This document shows positions 11,240 to 22,656 of a DNA stretch of 64,000 bases, in pieces. The stretch is taken from positions 1 through 64,000 of the forward strand of contig JADGJG010000034.1 in the NCBI GenBank assembly GCA_027596195.1. The letters are read 5' to 3'. The stretch is from Podochytrium sp. JEL0797 (Eukaryota; Chytridiomycota; Chytridiomycetes; Chytridiales; Chytriomycetaceae). The notes beneath the pieces were generated by a model. That model ran no database searches, was not told where the DNA came from, and saw only the letters and a program-made list of their open reading frames with translations. The first letter of the stretch is position 1; every line of letters begins with the position of its first letter. Made by a program: the position numbers and the translations under genes.

Positions 11240-12724
11240 TCACGAAAACAGTTTCAACAGTTGACAACCGCCACCAAACTCCCAAATCGCAATCTTCTTG
11301 TCCTGCGCGCGCAAAAAGAAAAAAAACAGAATTTTAGAAACACAACCCGGCATCCACAAAACCCAACAAGATTATTCACCTGCGCCGACGACACAATCCT
11401 CGTCGCATCCATCTGCACATGAAACACCCAACTATTATGCACCCCACCCAACGTGTGCAAACACTCCCCCGTCCTCCGATCCCACACTTTAATCGTATTA
11501 TCATAACTCCCACTCACAATCCTGTCCTCATCAAAACACAACGTCCGCACGAGATTCGAATGGCCCTCGAGAGTTCGCATACATGCTCCCGTGGAGGCGT
11601 TCCAGATTTTAATCGTGAAATCGTTGCTGCCGCTGAGGATGGTCGTTCCGTCGAATTGCAAACACGCCAACCCGCGCGTGTGGCCTTTGAATGTGCGCAC
11701 GAGGGATCCAGTGTGGAGGTTCCACATTTTGATGACACAGTCGCCACTCGCGCTGACGACGAAATCGCCATTCATCTCGACCGCGTTCACAGCCGCCTGA
11801 TGCCCTTCCATCGTGTGCAACAGGTGCCCCGTCGCAAGGTCCCACACTTTGATCGTACAGTCCTTACTGCAAGTCACAATCTTGCCGTTCCCGAACCGAA
11901 TGTCAAGCACGGGTAACGCGTGGCCAGCGAGTCGAAACAATGGAGTTCCCGTCGCAAAGTCCCATACGATTGCTGTCGCGTCACTGCTCCCCGTGACGAT
12001 ATGCTTATCGTCGTGCTGCATGCAGAGGATGCTCCCGTTGTGCCCGCTTAAGCTGCGTAGACAATGTATCTTGTCCATGTCCCAGAATTTGAGGGTGCGA
12101 TCGCGCGAGCCTGAGGCCAAGAGGTTGTTTTTGAATTGGATGCAGTAGACGGCGTCTGTGTGTCCCGTAAAGCTGCGAACGGTGTAGTTGCCTTTGCTCC
12201 AGTTATTGTGAAGGATGAGGCGTTGGTGGAACACATGTTTCCAAGAAAGCGCGTCCTCGGTGCTTCGTGACACTCCAGCAGGTGGACGCGGAATCAGTTT
12301 GGGGTTGTGGTTCGTAACAGGCGGGTCCGGGGTCGTAGGGACACACGCTGATGCGGTGGATTCGAGGATTCGCTTCGGCGTCAGTTGGACGGGAAAGTTG
12401 AGATTCCTTGCGACTTTTTGGAACGCGGATTTGCCGAAACGGCGTTGGAACATTTCGCGCCAGACTTGGTTGTCGTTGGACGCGTTGTGCCACCGCTTGT
12501 TGAGGAGGGACCCGATGAGGAGCGAATCGAGGGTCGAAATGTTGCTGAGGATTTGGACGGAAACTTCGTACGGGAGAAGGAGCGAGTAGTCTAGTGGGTA
12601 ATAAATTATTATTAAATTCTAATCGGAATGTAGCAAATATTACTCCACAAGTGTCTTTCTTACCAACGCCATTGCCACCCTCCGCATCGTCGCCCACCGC
12701 AGAGTCCGTGGCACTCAGACACAT
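11240..12724 (-). CDS. F-box/WD40 protein (SCF substrate receptor, Fbxw7/beta-TrCP/Pof1-like)
   Basis: CDS complement(join(11240..11302,11380..12590,12664..12724)), 444 aa with the ATG at 12724. An F-box of about 45 residues begins near residue 22 (LLPYEVSVQIL...LLIGSLLNKRWHNASND.VWR). It is followed by a spacer and seven WD40 repeats, each with the usual GH...WD spacing (for example SFTGHTDAVYCIQF and SGSYDNTIKVWD). Such proteins join the Skp1-cullin-F-box ubiquitin ligase and bind phosphorylated substrates through the propeller. The minus frame stays open upstream of 12724 to ~12928, but that part overlaps the dispersed ~120-bp element and has no better ATG context, so I favour the shorter start. 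The last intron has a long T-rich tract before the acceptor. Confidence 0.92.
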
Positions 12725-12767
12725 CTCATCGCTTGTCTGCGAGTCGTGGACAGAGTTCTTGGTGGCA

Positions 12768-12890
12768 ATCGAAGGGGGTCCTTTTGCGAAGCGGTTGTAA
12801 ATCAGCAGGGTGGTCGTTGATCGCAAGGGTGGGGCAGTGGGTGCACTTGGGGTCCAAGGTGACCATCCAACTCTCTCTGGCGATGGGACC
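12768..12890. repeat. dispersed ~120-bp element, copy B, upstream of the F-box/WD40 gene
   Basis: Direct-repeat partner of 10873-10990. It lies within the open but probably untranslated part upstream of the F-box gene's likely start codon. Confidence 0.8.
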
Positions 12891-13065
12891 ATGGATGGGG
12901 CAGTGGGGAGACAACGAACCAGGAACAAGGCGGTGGTGGAGGCTCATCTCTCTTTGTGCCAACCTCTTTTTTTTTGGAAATCTCACATCGAGGCCATCGA
13001 GTCACTTTCAGAAAACATGCTGCGAGAAGACTATAAGATACAAAATTTATTGCAAATCATATGAA

Positions 13066-13823
13066 TTATTGAGCATCTGGCTGGGTGGAAGGATGCGTTG
13101 ATTTGATGCATGGCTCCTCGCTCAGCGTGTCCATCAGCTTCGCAATGCGCGGGAAGGGCGTCATATCGACATTGAACCTATCGAAACAATCAGACCCACT
13201 TGTTACTTATAGAATACACCCCTACCTCACTGCATTGTAATATTGGGCAGCCAAACACAAATCAGCCATGGTCAACGCGTCCCCAAACGCGTACTTCTTC
13301 GTTGTCTTTTCGACACTCCTCTCAAAGGCCGCAAACCCCCTCTCAATAACCCAGCGCGCAAACGCGACATCGACGCCTTCTTTGCCCTGAATCTGCGCAA
13401 CGTGTTTGATGACGCCCACGTTCTGAATCGGATGCGTGTCGCACGCGATAATGTCGACCAGTGCGCGCACTTGGGCTCTGTGGACAGGATCCGAGGGCAA
13501 CAACGGGTTCGAGGGAACCACTTCGTCGAGGTATTCGAGGATCGCCGGCGACTGCGTCAGAACAACGCCGTTGTGGACCAAAGTGGGCACCAGGCCAGAC
13601 GCGTTCTTGGCGAGGTATTCGGGAAGATGCTGTTCGCCGAGGAGCAGGTTGACGGGCACAATCGCATACGGGAGGTTTTTGTATGCGAGGGCCATGCTTT
13701 GTGTCAAGTCAATCATCTCATAATGGTACCACATGAGTATTCGTACCGGATGCGCCACGAGGCACTGCTGCGCCAGTAAGAGTAGAGCGTAAAGGTGGGG
13801 GCTGTCGCTTCGGTGGAGGTCAT
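13066..13823 (-). CDS. glutathione transferase, zeta class / maleylacetoacetate isomerase-like (copy 2)
   Basis: CDS complement(join(13066..13177,13226..13696,13747..13823)), 219 aa. It is clearly paralogous to the gene at 7664: SYWRSSASWRIR at the active site, NASGLVPTL, QSPAILEYLDE and RALVDIIACDTHPIQNVGV. The second intron of both genes falls at the same place, after the YYNA.V motif. Copy 2 also has an extra intron inside the active-site motif (after SWRI), which copy 1 lacks. As in copy 1, the Cys of the eukaryotic active-site motif is Ala. The role would be tyrosine breakdown or conjugation of small electrophiles. It is divergent from the glycosyltransferase gene starting at 14053, with 229 bp between the two starts. 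Confidence 0.9.
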
Positions 13824-14052
13824 TTTGGAGGTTCGGAACAAGTCGGGTGAAAATTATGGTTTATCACGATATTTGATTAGAAAGAAAGAAAGGAGGGAAA
13901 GGAGTGAAGGTCTTTGTTCTTTATTAAGAACATTGAGGAGGAAGACACATACGCCAATGAAAGTTAAGAAAATAAATTCATGCATGTGCAGCATGGGCGG
14001 CATGAGTCATTGCAGTTTGTGATTCCAAAAAACTCAGCACCAAAGAAACGGG

Positions 14053-16000
14053 ATGGGACAGCAAGAACGACCAGCTAGAGCGATCCTCAATCCGTCTACC
14101 AAGTCTAAGACAATTATTCCGGCGCTGCTGATGATTATCTTATGTCTCAGACTGTACTTATCCTTTGCAATCGCGATGGTAACTTTCGATTTGTGGATTT
14201 CACTGATGCATCATCAAACCAACTAATCCGATCCAAGGACCAGGACATGGAAAGCTTATCAGGAGAAAATATTGAAGTCATCAGGCTCGAGACTTTCGGC
14301 TCAAAGTCGCCCACATTTGTAAGTTCCTGTGGCACATGTCAAGCAGACCATGTCTCTAGCAATGAATCATTCTCAAACAACGAATAATACAGCTCAAACT
14401 GCTCCGTCCAACCATCGAAACCACCAAAGAAAGCACAAACCGCAACAAATTCAGCGCCGCCTTTTCGTCCGAATCAAACCACACCGTATCCACCCTCCAT
14501 TATTCCAACTCCACCGGCCCGCGAACTCTCCTGCAAACCCTCAACTCCATCACAGACCTCCTCTTCCACTCCGAATGGGTCTTCTTTCTCGAACCAGGTG
14601 CACTCCTAGCCGATCCCATCGGCGCGGCCCCGTTTTCAAAACAACTCGACGCTTTCATAACCACAAACCAACTCTTTATCGTATTCAAACACTGCGAAAC
14701 ACTCGATTCAGGGTCTCTCCTCATCCACTCCTCCATGCGTGACCTCCTCCTTTCATTCATTCAAACCCATGACCTCTCATCCCCCACCCTCCACACCCTC
14801 CAACACCACCTCCACGCCTCCTTCTCCCTCCTCCCCGGCACCAGCCTCTTCACTTGCCCCTCCTACTGGCTCCACAAACCCGTCACCCCGTCCAACTTCC
14901 GCAACTTTACTATCCACGATCGCATTTCAGCAGACACGTTGCGACTCACGGCGGATTTTTATTTCGGGGATATGCCGATCCCGGATTTGATGGTTGAGAG
15001 TTTGGAGAATGGGTTGATTGGGAGGATTCGGCGGGAAGGTGATGGGTCAGGGTTGGTGGTGGGTGTGCCGGAGAGGAATGGGACTGTGATATTCGTGGAT
15101 GGGTGGTCGTTGGCGGATTGGGTGGAGAATGTTGCGCCGCAGATTAATACGAGGTGACCCCACCCATCCACCTCCTTCTCACCTTCTCCTAACCTTCCAA
15201 TTTTTTCCCAACCCCAGCTACATCCTCCTCAGCGGAGACGGCGACCAATGCGGCCCCGAATGCTACCTCACCCCAACCCAAATCACAAACTTCACAACCT
15301 CCCCACTCCTCCTCCACTGGCACGTCATGAATTGCAAAGGCATCGACGCAAATGAAACCAAAATCTCTTGTATACCTATCGGGTTGAACCAGTGGGGGGA
15401 TAAACGCGAGCATATGCAGACTGCGTATCGGATGGGGGTTGGCTTGAGGCATGGGTTGGAGTGGAGGTCTGCAAGGGAGGTTGAGAAAAGTGAACGGTTT
15501 GTACCTTCCCCATCTGATTTTTATCACGATCTTCTAAAGAAAACTCCCAAAAACAAACACCTAGATACCTTCTCGCCTCCTTCGGCATCTGGACAAACCC
15601 ACCCATCCGTCAACCCGTCTACGACCTCTTCTGCAACTCCACCGACCCCACCCGTGAATCCATAAACGCACACATAAACTGCCAATTCGGTCAAGTCTCC
15701 CAACTCGAATTCTACACCTCCATAATGGCCGCCTCCCGATTCGCCCTCTCCCCGCACGGAGCCGGACTCGACTGTTATCGCACGTACGAATCCCTCTTCA
15801 TGAATGTGATTCCTGTGGTAGTGACGAGCTCTCTCGACGAGTTGTATGCAGAGTTGCCGGTGTTGATCTTGGAGAGGTGGGAGGATTTAACGGTGGAACT
15901 GATGGAGGTGACGGAGAGGGAGTTTGAAGGGCGGGAGTGGAATTTGAGGCAGTTGTATACAGAGTATTGGTATCATAAAGTTCGGGAGGGGTTGGAATAA
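14053..16000 (+). CDS. exostosin-like type II membrane glycosyltransferase (copy 1)
   Basis: CDS join(14053..14178,14238..14318,14393..15153,15218..15496,15565..16000), 560 aa. A short cytosolic tail precedes one membrane helix (residues ~23-42), as in Golgi type II enzymes. The C-terminal third has the exostosin/GT47-like block: ASFGIWTNP..R..VYDLF, SRFALSPHGAGLDCYRTYESL and IPVVVTSSLDELY. Proteins with this block transfer sugars from nucleotide-sugar donors to glycans in the lumen. The middle part (FTIHDRISADTLRLTADFYFGDM and CIPIGLNQWGDKRE) is conserved only with copy 2 as far as I can see. All four intron positions match those of copy 2 at 19917, so the pair arose by gene duplication rather than retrotransposition. 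The sugar specificity is not known. Confidence 0.85.
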
Positions 16001-16055
16001 ACACATTTAAGAAGTTTATCACGTTGTTGTGAAGGCATTGTCTTTTTCTGAAACA

Positions 16056-19000
16056 ATGGCTTCCATCAACCGTCCCATGAGTCTTTCGGCCAGATCTCCT
16101 ACTCACCAACCTCCGTGTGTGTATAAACTCGATGCCAAACGCGTCGTTCAAACGCAACAATCTCTGACCGAGAATATGAAGGCTTGCTCCTTCGCGATTC
16201 AGAGTCTCGACTTTGGGGTAACCAACTCATATCAAAGCGAAAAAATAGTTTTTAATTCCAAGCTGGCAGACACAACACGCGCCTCCTGTGCCATCAAACA
16301 ACAGAATATTTGTCTGGGAGGGACGAATTACACAGCTTCACCAGCATTTCCAATACGCCTCACCCACGGATACAACCTACGTTCGAAATATCAGACACAT
16401 TGTTTTGCTCTCCGACTGCCTCATTTTGGCGAAACCGTCTGAAAGTTTCGCCGTGGACAGTGCCACCAAACTCCCCGTTGTCAATGTGATTCGATTCGCG
16501 GATCTAGAAGCCCTTCCGTTAAAAAACATTGGAGGTAAGAATCTACTATCGGTATCAAGAGAAAATAACGCGCGTGGTATCAGAATTTCGCAACATGGCC
16601 GTGCTCACATTCGACGAAACAACGACCCTCCAAATCGCGTTTCCAACCGCGAGTGAGCAAGGCCACTTTTTGTCTCGATTCACACCAAAAAGTATGCCCT
16701 CTGATGCGACCATTTTCGTTTCCATGGTTGATGAAATAAGATCAAACGAAATCGGTTGGAAGTTTTTGGCTTTCCACGATTCAACGCGTTTTAACAAAAC
16801 CCCTTTTCGAAACCATCAAAGCATCCGAAGCGGTTCAAGAGTTTGATCCCACCGACTTCACATCCCCAACCGACGCCGAAATCGACACCCTCCTCGCCCA
16901 AGCCGATTCCCTCACCTCAACCGAATTCACCACCCCCTCCACCACCTTTCCCACCTCCATTCCAATCCTACAAACCCATACAACCCCACACAAATCCGCA
17001 CTCCCACCCTCCGACATCGAAGACGCGGAGGTGGATGAGATTTTGCGGATGGCCGCGAACGTGGAGGGACTGTTGGATTTGATTTCGCCGGCGAGGGGGT
17101 ATACGGGAAATCTCGATTCTGGAACAGTGAAGGCGTTGCAGCAGGCGGGGAGGGTTACTGCAGGACAGGGTTCGGTGAAGGGTGAATGGTTTTCGGACAC
17201 CACACGGACGGGTGGGAATATCCCAGTTATATCAACGTCGGCGGTGAAGTGTCATTCTCGAACTGACGATTCATCAGTTCCGCGGATGCAAAGCAGGTCG
17301 CCAAAAGCAGCTTTGAGGCATCCGACAGTTCGGGGCAACAAACTTGAAAGTTCCGATCCGCAATCCGCAAGAACTAACAGTATCAACAGAGGCAGACAGA
17401 GCTCAAAAGTTCACTTTTCAGCACCCGAATTGGACTCGGATTCCGAATTCGAAACTGCCAGAACCATCGAAAAACCACGCAGGCAAAACTATTCTCCGAA
17501 ATTGCAGCATCAACGCCCGAAATCTCCAGTGGCGGTCAAGTTTGTCACCGACCCCCCTTCAAAGCCACGCGAAGAACCACCTCGCTCTCCTGTGACTGTC
17601 AGTTTCGAAAACGCGTCTGATAATGAAGTTGGATCGAAACGAGAAGAGAAAGGGCCAGCTCATCAAAACATTGTCATTTCCATCAACGTCAAAGAGCTTC
17701 GTGGTAGTAAAGCGGGAACTCCACAAGCATCGAATCCAGATGCCACTTATTCGGTGAATCCATTCCTCTCCGTTACAGAATCTGGATCCAAGACCAGAGC
17801 TCGATCACCTGCTCCGAGTTCCTCGAATTTTCGAAGCGTTTCTCCCGTCGTTGAGCGTAAACCAGCAAACAAGATTCAAGCGTTTTGCGATTTAAAAGAT
17901 TCCTTTGATGCAAGCATATCAGGTGATTTCACTTGATTTTTTGACCTGGAGACATTTCCTGAGATGACTTTGAACAGATTCGGACGCAAACAAGAGTGAA
18001 CTCGGCAGTTTGGTCTATTGCGACCTCAAAGGCTCTCCAGCTGAAAACGCAAAACACATTGAAATCATCAGTCCTCCAACAAGTCCAAAACACGAGATTG
18101 TATCCGATTTCAAACAGCAGTCGCCTACCGAAACGCAAGCGCAATTGTTAAAGTATTACACACCTGTCATCAATCCGCGTCGAGTTTCAAACAGTCCTGT
18201 TCAAAAACCATCTTGGAACAGTAGCCCGCGCGGAAGTATTTCGAGATCGCCCAACCGCGCTGTGACCCCAAAGTCTATCAAACCAAGCACCCCCACTAAG
18301 CTTCAAACACCTGTACCGCTTATTGAAACCAAAGCAGAACAACGCGGTCGTGGCAGAAGCACAACTCCACGTCCACGACCATCTGTCACCACCATCAAAC
18401 CACCAACACCCAAAATAGTTCCATCATACATGAGGCCCACTTCCGCTTCAATCACAAGACATCGAGACGCGCAATCGAGTGAGCAATATGCTGACAGCGA
18501 ATCGGAAAGGAAAGTTGGGAGCGATGAAAAGTTTTCGACTCCACAGTCGAGTGCGGATATGTTGACGGGAAGGGGGCAAAAAGGATCACCGCTTCGTCAT
18601 TCGGTGGGAAGTGCGAAAGCTTTGGGAATGGTGGGGGGAAGTACAAATCGCATTGCTCGACCGACGACACCCCAAGAAGCAAAGAAGCAACCTGCATCCA
18701 AACCAGCAACTCCTTCCAAGAAGGTATCCGACAAACGTTCTATCGAAGCGCAGTATCGGACAAGGCCGCTGCCTCAGAATACTTTGAAGCAAGCGAAATC
18801 GAGTGACGGGAGTCAGGACCACCTATATTCAAGGAGTCTTTCGTCCATAGAAAACTTCCAAACTCCGGCTGCGCCTCAAAAGCCGCGTTCGCGTTCGAGC
18901 TCTACGTTGCATGCACCAACGGCTTCGTCATCCCAAAAGTACAAGTCTCGAACCGCAGTTTCTCTCCAGAGCCGGGAGAATATGACAAAACAAATGTATA

Positions 19001-19647
19001 CGCATGAATCTCAAAATGTGACTGCACCATCTCAGACGCAGTCGCGCAGTGGTTCCACGCTTCTCACTCCAACATTTGCATCAATGCAGCGAATTAAGCC
19101 AGGAACACCCACAAAATTATCCTCAAGTCCAGCGCCTTCCACTCAACGAAGGTCGGAAAGTACCGCAAGTGATGACAAAACCGGATCCATTGGCAAGAAA
19201 TTGCGACCCAAGAGTGTCGACGGTCTTGGCGCACCCAAATCCCCCAAACGCTACATGTCTGCCACAGCTGCGTCAATCAAGCCGCCTGAAGGAAACGATT
19301 TTGAATCTGAGATTAGCCTGGACCAAACCCACCATCGTCAACGAACCATCAGCGCAACCAGCAGTCAAGTGAGCACCCATAGTCTTCGACCGAAAGGGAA
19401 ACACACGGTCCCGATCTCTGAGCGAGGATACATGAATCCCACCGTCGCGTGGTCGATTGAGACGATAGAGAAAGGTGAAAGGCAGACGAGTGTAGAGATT
19501 CTCAACAGCGACGCGGCAAAGCACGCAAGAAGAGCAACCAAAAATGTATCCATTTCTCGAAGCCGAAGTCCGAGTGCGGGTGCTTCGTTGAATCGAAAAT
19601 CTGCACCGTCGCTCCCGCAAAAAGTCGATAAGCCACGCTGGCAATAA
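16056..19647 (+). CDS. PH-domain protein with a long disordered Ser/Pro/Thr-rich basic tail
   Basis: CDS join(16056..16217,16270..16534,16584..16754,16822..17922,17978..19647), 1122 aa; the total closes in frame, but the intron 16755-16821 has a weak donor (GTTGGA) and its acceptor could be slightly further on. Residues ~65-200 look like a pleckstrin-homology domain: a VWEGRITQL strand, then IRHIVLLSDCLILAKP, and a C-terminal helix. The remaining ~900 residues are disordered, rich in Ser, Pro, Thr, Lys and Arg, with many SP/TP sites. Degenerate repeats recur there (PTSAS, PTASS, PTFAS, ATAAS, and twice IKPxTPTKL). PH domains bind phosphoinositides or proteins, and basic SP/TP-rich tails are common in cytoskeletal and cell-cycle proteins; a membrane or microtubule scaffold is a guess. 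It sits between the two glycosyltransferase paralogues. Confidence 0.75.
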
Positions 19648-19916
19648 TTATCTCTCTGTTTTGATTTCTCAGAAGAATAAAGGGATTGAGATTAAATTCC
19701 CTCCTTTATTTCTCTCTTTTCAAATTTTCTTTGATTAAAAATTCGGACCAGGCCTGTACTTGCATGTGCCAGTCCCGATTAAAAATTTCATCTCGTTGAA
19801 TCTTTCGCGCACGGTCGCCCACTCGCACCTCTTCTGCTCTTCCGCCGGCGCACACATCCACTATTGATCCAATCCCCAACGATCACGCCATACCCACACC
19901 TCCCGAAACCCGCAAC

Positions 19917-21856
19917 ATGGCAACTCCTCTAAAGAACAGGACACTCGTTACGGGGTTTCTGTTTGCCATTATTTCGTGCCTGGGACTGTACCTCACCCTT
20001 GCAACATTTGCGCTGGTATGCTAGACCACATTTCTCTGCATTCAGAGACCTTGAGGCGCCGCCGATCACTAATCATGGGGCAAACAGAATCCGATCATGG
20101 AGAGCTCTCTACTCGATGACGAAACATCACTCTTCCTGTTGACTGATTCAAAACTCGATATTTCTGGATCGAAGGCGCCGACTTTTGTACGTTCATGGTG
20201 GCGTTTTGACCTTGACGAATCGAAACTCACAAAATTTCAGCTCAAACTGCTCCGACCAATGGTTGAAAGTACCAAAGAATCAATGAATCGATATCGATTC
20301 AGTGCAGGATTTTCGGCTGAATCCAGCCATACGATCTCCACCCTACACTATTCCAACCTTCACGGCGCCAAGTCGGCATCAAACCTCGTGCAATCGCTGA
20401 CAGCCATAAGTGAACAACTCGAACACTCCGAATGGATTCTGTTCCTCGAAGAAGGCGCTCTCTTTGCGGACCCGAACCATGTTGTGCCATTCTCGCAGCA
20501 AATCGAAGCGTTCGCGTTGACGAACCAGCTTTTCATTGTCTTTACCCACTGCCACACAGCAGGGGTTGGTTCTATATTGGTTCACACCTCGATGCGCGAA
20601 CAGCTACAATCGTTTGTCCGTTCGTTCGACCCGCACAAGCCCGAGAGCTACTATTCAGTATCGCGCAAGCTCAAGGAAGCCGTCGGTGCAGCCCTGTCGA
20701 CCCTTTCAGGCACCAGTTTGTTCACATGCGCTGCCGATTGGCTCCAAGGCGACGCGAACCCATCCCATTTCCTCAACTTTACGATCCACGACCGAATTTC
20801 GGCCGATACACTGCGACTCACGGCCGATTACTATTACGGGAACATGGCGATTCCAGATTTGATGCATCACAGTCTCAAGAATCGCATGATTTTGAGGATC
20901 GAGAAAGGGGAGAACGCGTCATTGATTTCAGGTCTTCCAACGCAAAATGGGTCCGTGATTTTTGTTGATGGTTCGGCACTGCCCGACTTTGTCATCAATA
21001 TCAGTCCACAAATTACGAAAAGGTAAGTTTGCAGTCATTCATCTAAATGTGATTTGTAAATGGAACCTAACTTGTCATGAACAGCTACGTGTTGATTAGC
21101 GGCGACGGTGACCCGTGCATGCCAGAATGCCTACTCGAAAAGTCTCAAACGGAGGCTTTCGCATCTTCCAGTTTGCTCCTCGGTTGGTATGCGACGAATT
21201 GCAAGGGGATAGAAGCTGCGCATGGCAAGATTTCATGTATGCCGATCGGGGTGGACCAGTGGGGCGACAAGCGAGAGAAACTTCAAACTGCATATCGTCA
21301 AGGATTTGGGCTGAAGCACGGTCTCGAATGGAATTCTGGTAATGTGTCTGGAAAGCACGAAAGGTGAAGAAACCAGCCAATATTCTTTGGAGAAATTCTG
21401 AATATGCCCACTTTGTACCGAAATAGATACGTTCTTGCTTCATTCGGCATCAACACGAACCCACCTCTTCGGCAAGCGGTCTACGACTTGTTTTGCGTGA
21501 ATTCCAACACAACCCGGGATGTCAACTCAGTCATGAACTGCCAATTCGGACAAGTCGACCAACTCACATTCTACACGAAAGTCCTAGCCAACTCGCGGTT
21601 TGCAATCTCTCCACACGGAAACGGTCTCGACTGTTATCGAACGTATGAGGCGCTGTTCATGAATGTGATTCCGATCGTTGTGACCTCTTCTCTTGATCCT
21701 CTGTATGAGAATTTGCCGGTTCTGATTTTGAAATCGTGGGAGGATCTGACACTTGAGTTGATGGAAGAGACGGAGCTGAAATTCGCCGCAAGGAAGTGGA
21801 ATTTGCGAAAACTGTATGCGGATTACTGGTATCATAAAGTTCGGGAGGGGTTGTAA
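19917..21856 (+). CDS. exostosin-like type II membrane glycosyltransferase (copy 2)
   Basis: CDS join(19917..20015,20088..20186,20241..21022,21085..21363,21427..21856), 562 aa. The first exon codes a short tail and one membrane helix (residues ~10-33). The luminal part shows the same blocks as copy 1 at 14053: FTIHDRISADTLRLTADYYYG, CMPIGVDQWGDKRE, ASFGINTNP, SRFAISPHGNGLDCYRTYEAL and IPIVVTSSLDPLY, pointing to an exostosin/GT47-like sugar transferase of the secretory pathway. The second intron (20187-20240) is 54 nt, a multiple of three with no stop, so it can be read through; the paralogue has a stop-bearing intron at exactly the same place, which shows it is an intron. The gene ends with a TAA followed shortly by an AT-rich 3' end. 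Confidence 0.87.
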
Positions 21857-22104
21857 TTGAAAATATAATACTGCACCAAGTCATTTCATAAAGACATGCG
21901 AATCAAGCCGAAACCGCGTGTGGAAGCCCCTCAATTCCGATCCGCCGGTGCGATTCACTTCATCTCTGCAGTAAAAAGAGAACATCCGTTTTGGAATTAT
22001 AGTAGTATATGATTTCGAGGCACTGACAATATCTATTAAACAAGTCTCCACCCACATCCCTTCACACGTCTTTTCACTTCTCATCCGCTTTCCCACACCC
22101 TCCA

Positions 22105-22656
22105 TCATACCGGACTCTGTCTTGGCCATGCCCACCACTCTACGTCCAACAAGGTGTTGAATCTTCTCGTTCGATTCCGTTCGCTGAGTGGGTGCAGGTG
22201 CTGGAAACTGGTTTCAAAACGGTGGTCGAAAATGAATATGCGAAAGCATACCGTCAAGCCCCGCGCCTTCGAACCTTCGAAAGAAGCATCAATCAAACTT
22301 TTACGAGAATGCGGCTCAGTCTCAAGCTGCTGCGACTTGGTTTTCGACTTTTTAGAAGCGGCGGCTGCTGACGGGTGACAGCTGTCAATTCGGAACTCGA
22401 ATGGCCAGCCGCTACGAGACTGGAGACTTGCAAGGAGGGTGGCGTCGGATGTTCCACTAGGCGCGAGTACGTTGTATATGACGCTGCACCGCTCGTCCGA
22501 CTTAATCCCGATTATTTCGAGGGCAATGGCTGATGAGAATGCATGCCGAGTCTGACTGTTGAGCGCGAAATCCCAGTCGGCATATGCTGTTTTGTATTTT
22601 CGCAGTGCAACCGGTTTCGGAAGGAATGCGCGGATAATCTTCCTCTCCGTCATCAT
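22105..22656 (-). CDS. possible hypothetical protein
   Basis: An ATG-started frame of 183 codons on the minus strand. The first ~110 residues look like a folded protein, the rest is less convincing. A second minus frame continues to 21881 and could be a downstream exon, but I could not find a clean splice join. No family is recognised. It may not be a gene. Confidence 0.3.
   Translation of the reverse strand: MMTERKIIRAFLPKPVALRKYKTAYADWDFALNSQTRHAFSSAIALEIIGIKSDERCSVIYNVLAPSGTSDATLLASLQSRSGWPFEFRIDSCHPSAAAASKKSKTKSQQLETEPHSRKSLIDASFEGSKARGLTVCFRIFIFDHRFETSFQHLHPLSERNRTRRFNTLLDVEWWAWPRQSPV

Noticed and set aside
12725..12928. Longer N-terminus for the F-box/WD40 protein.
   Set aside because: The frame is open but has no ATG at its upper end and overlaps the dispersed ~120-bp element; the ATG at 12724 is simpler.
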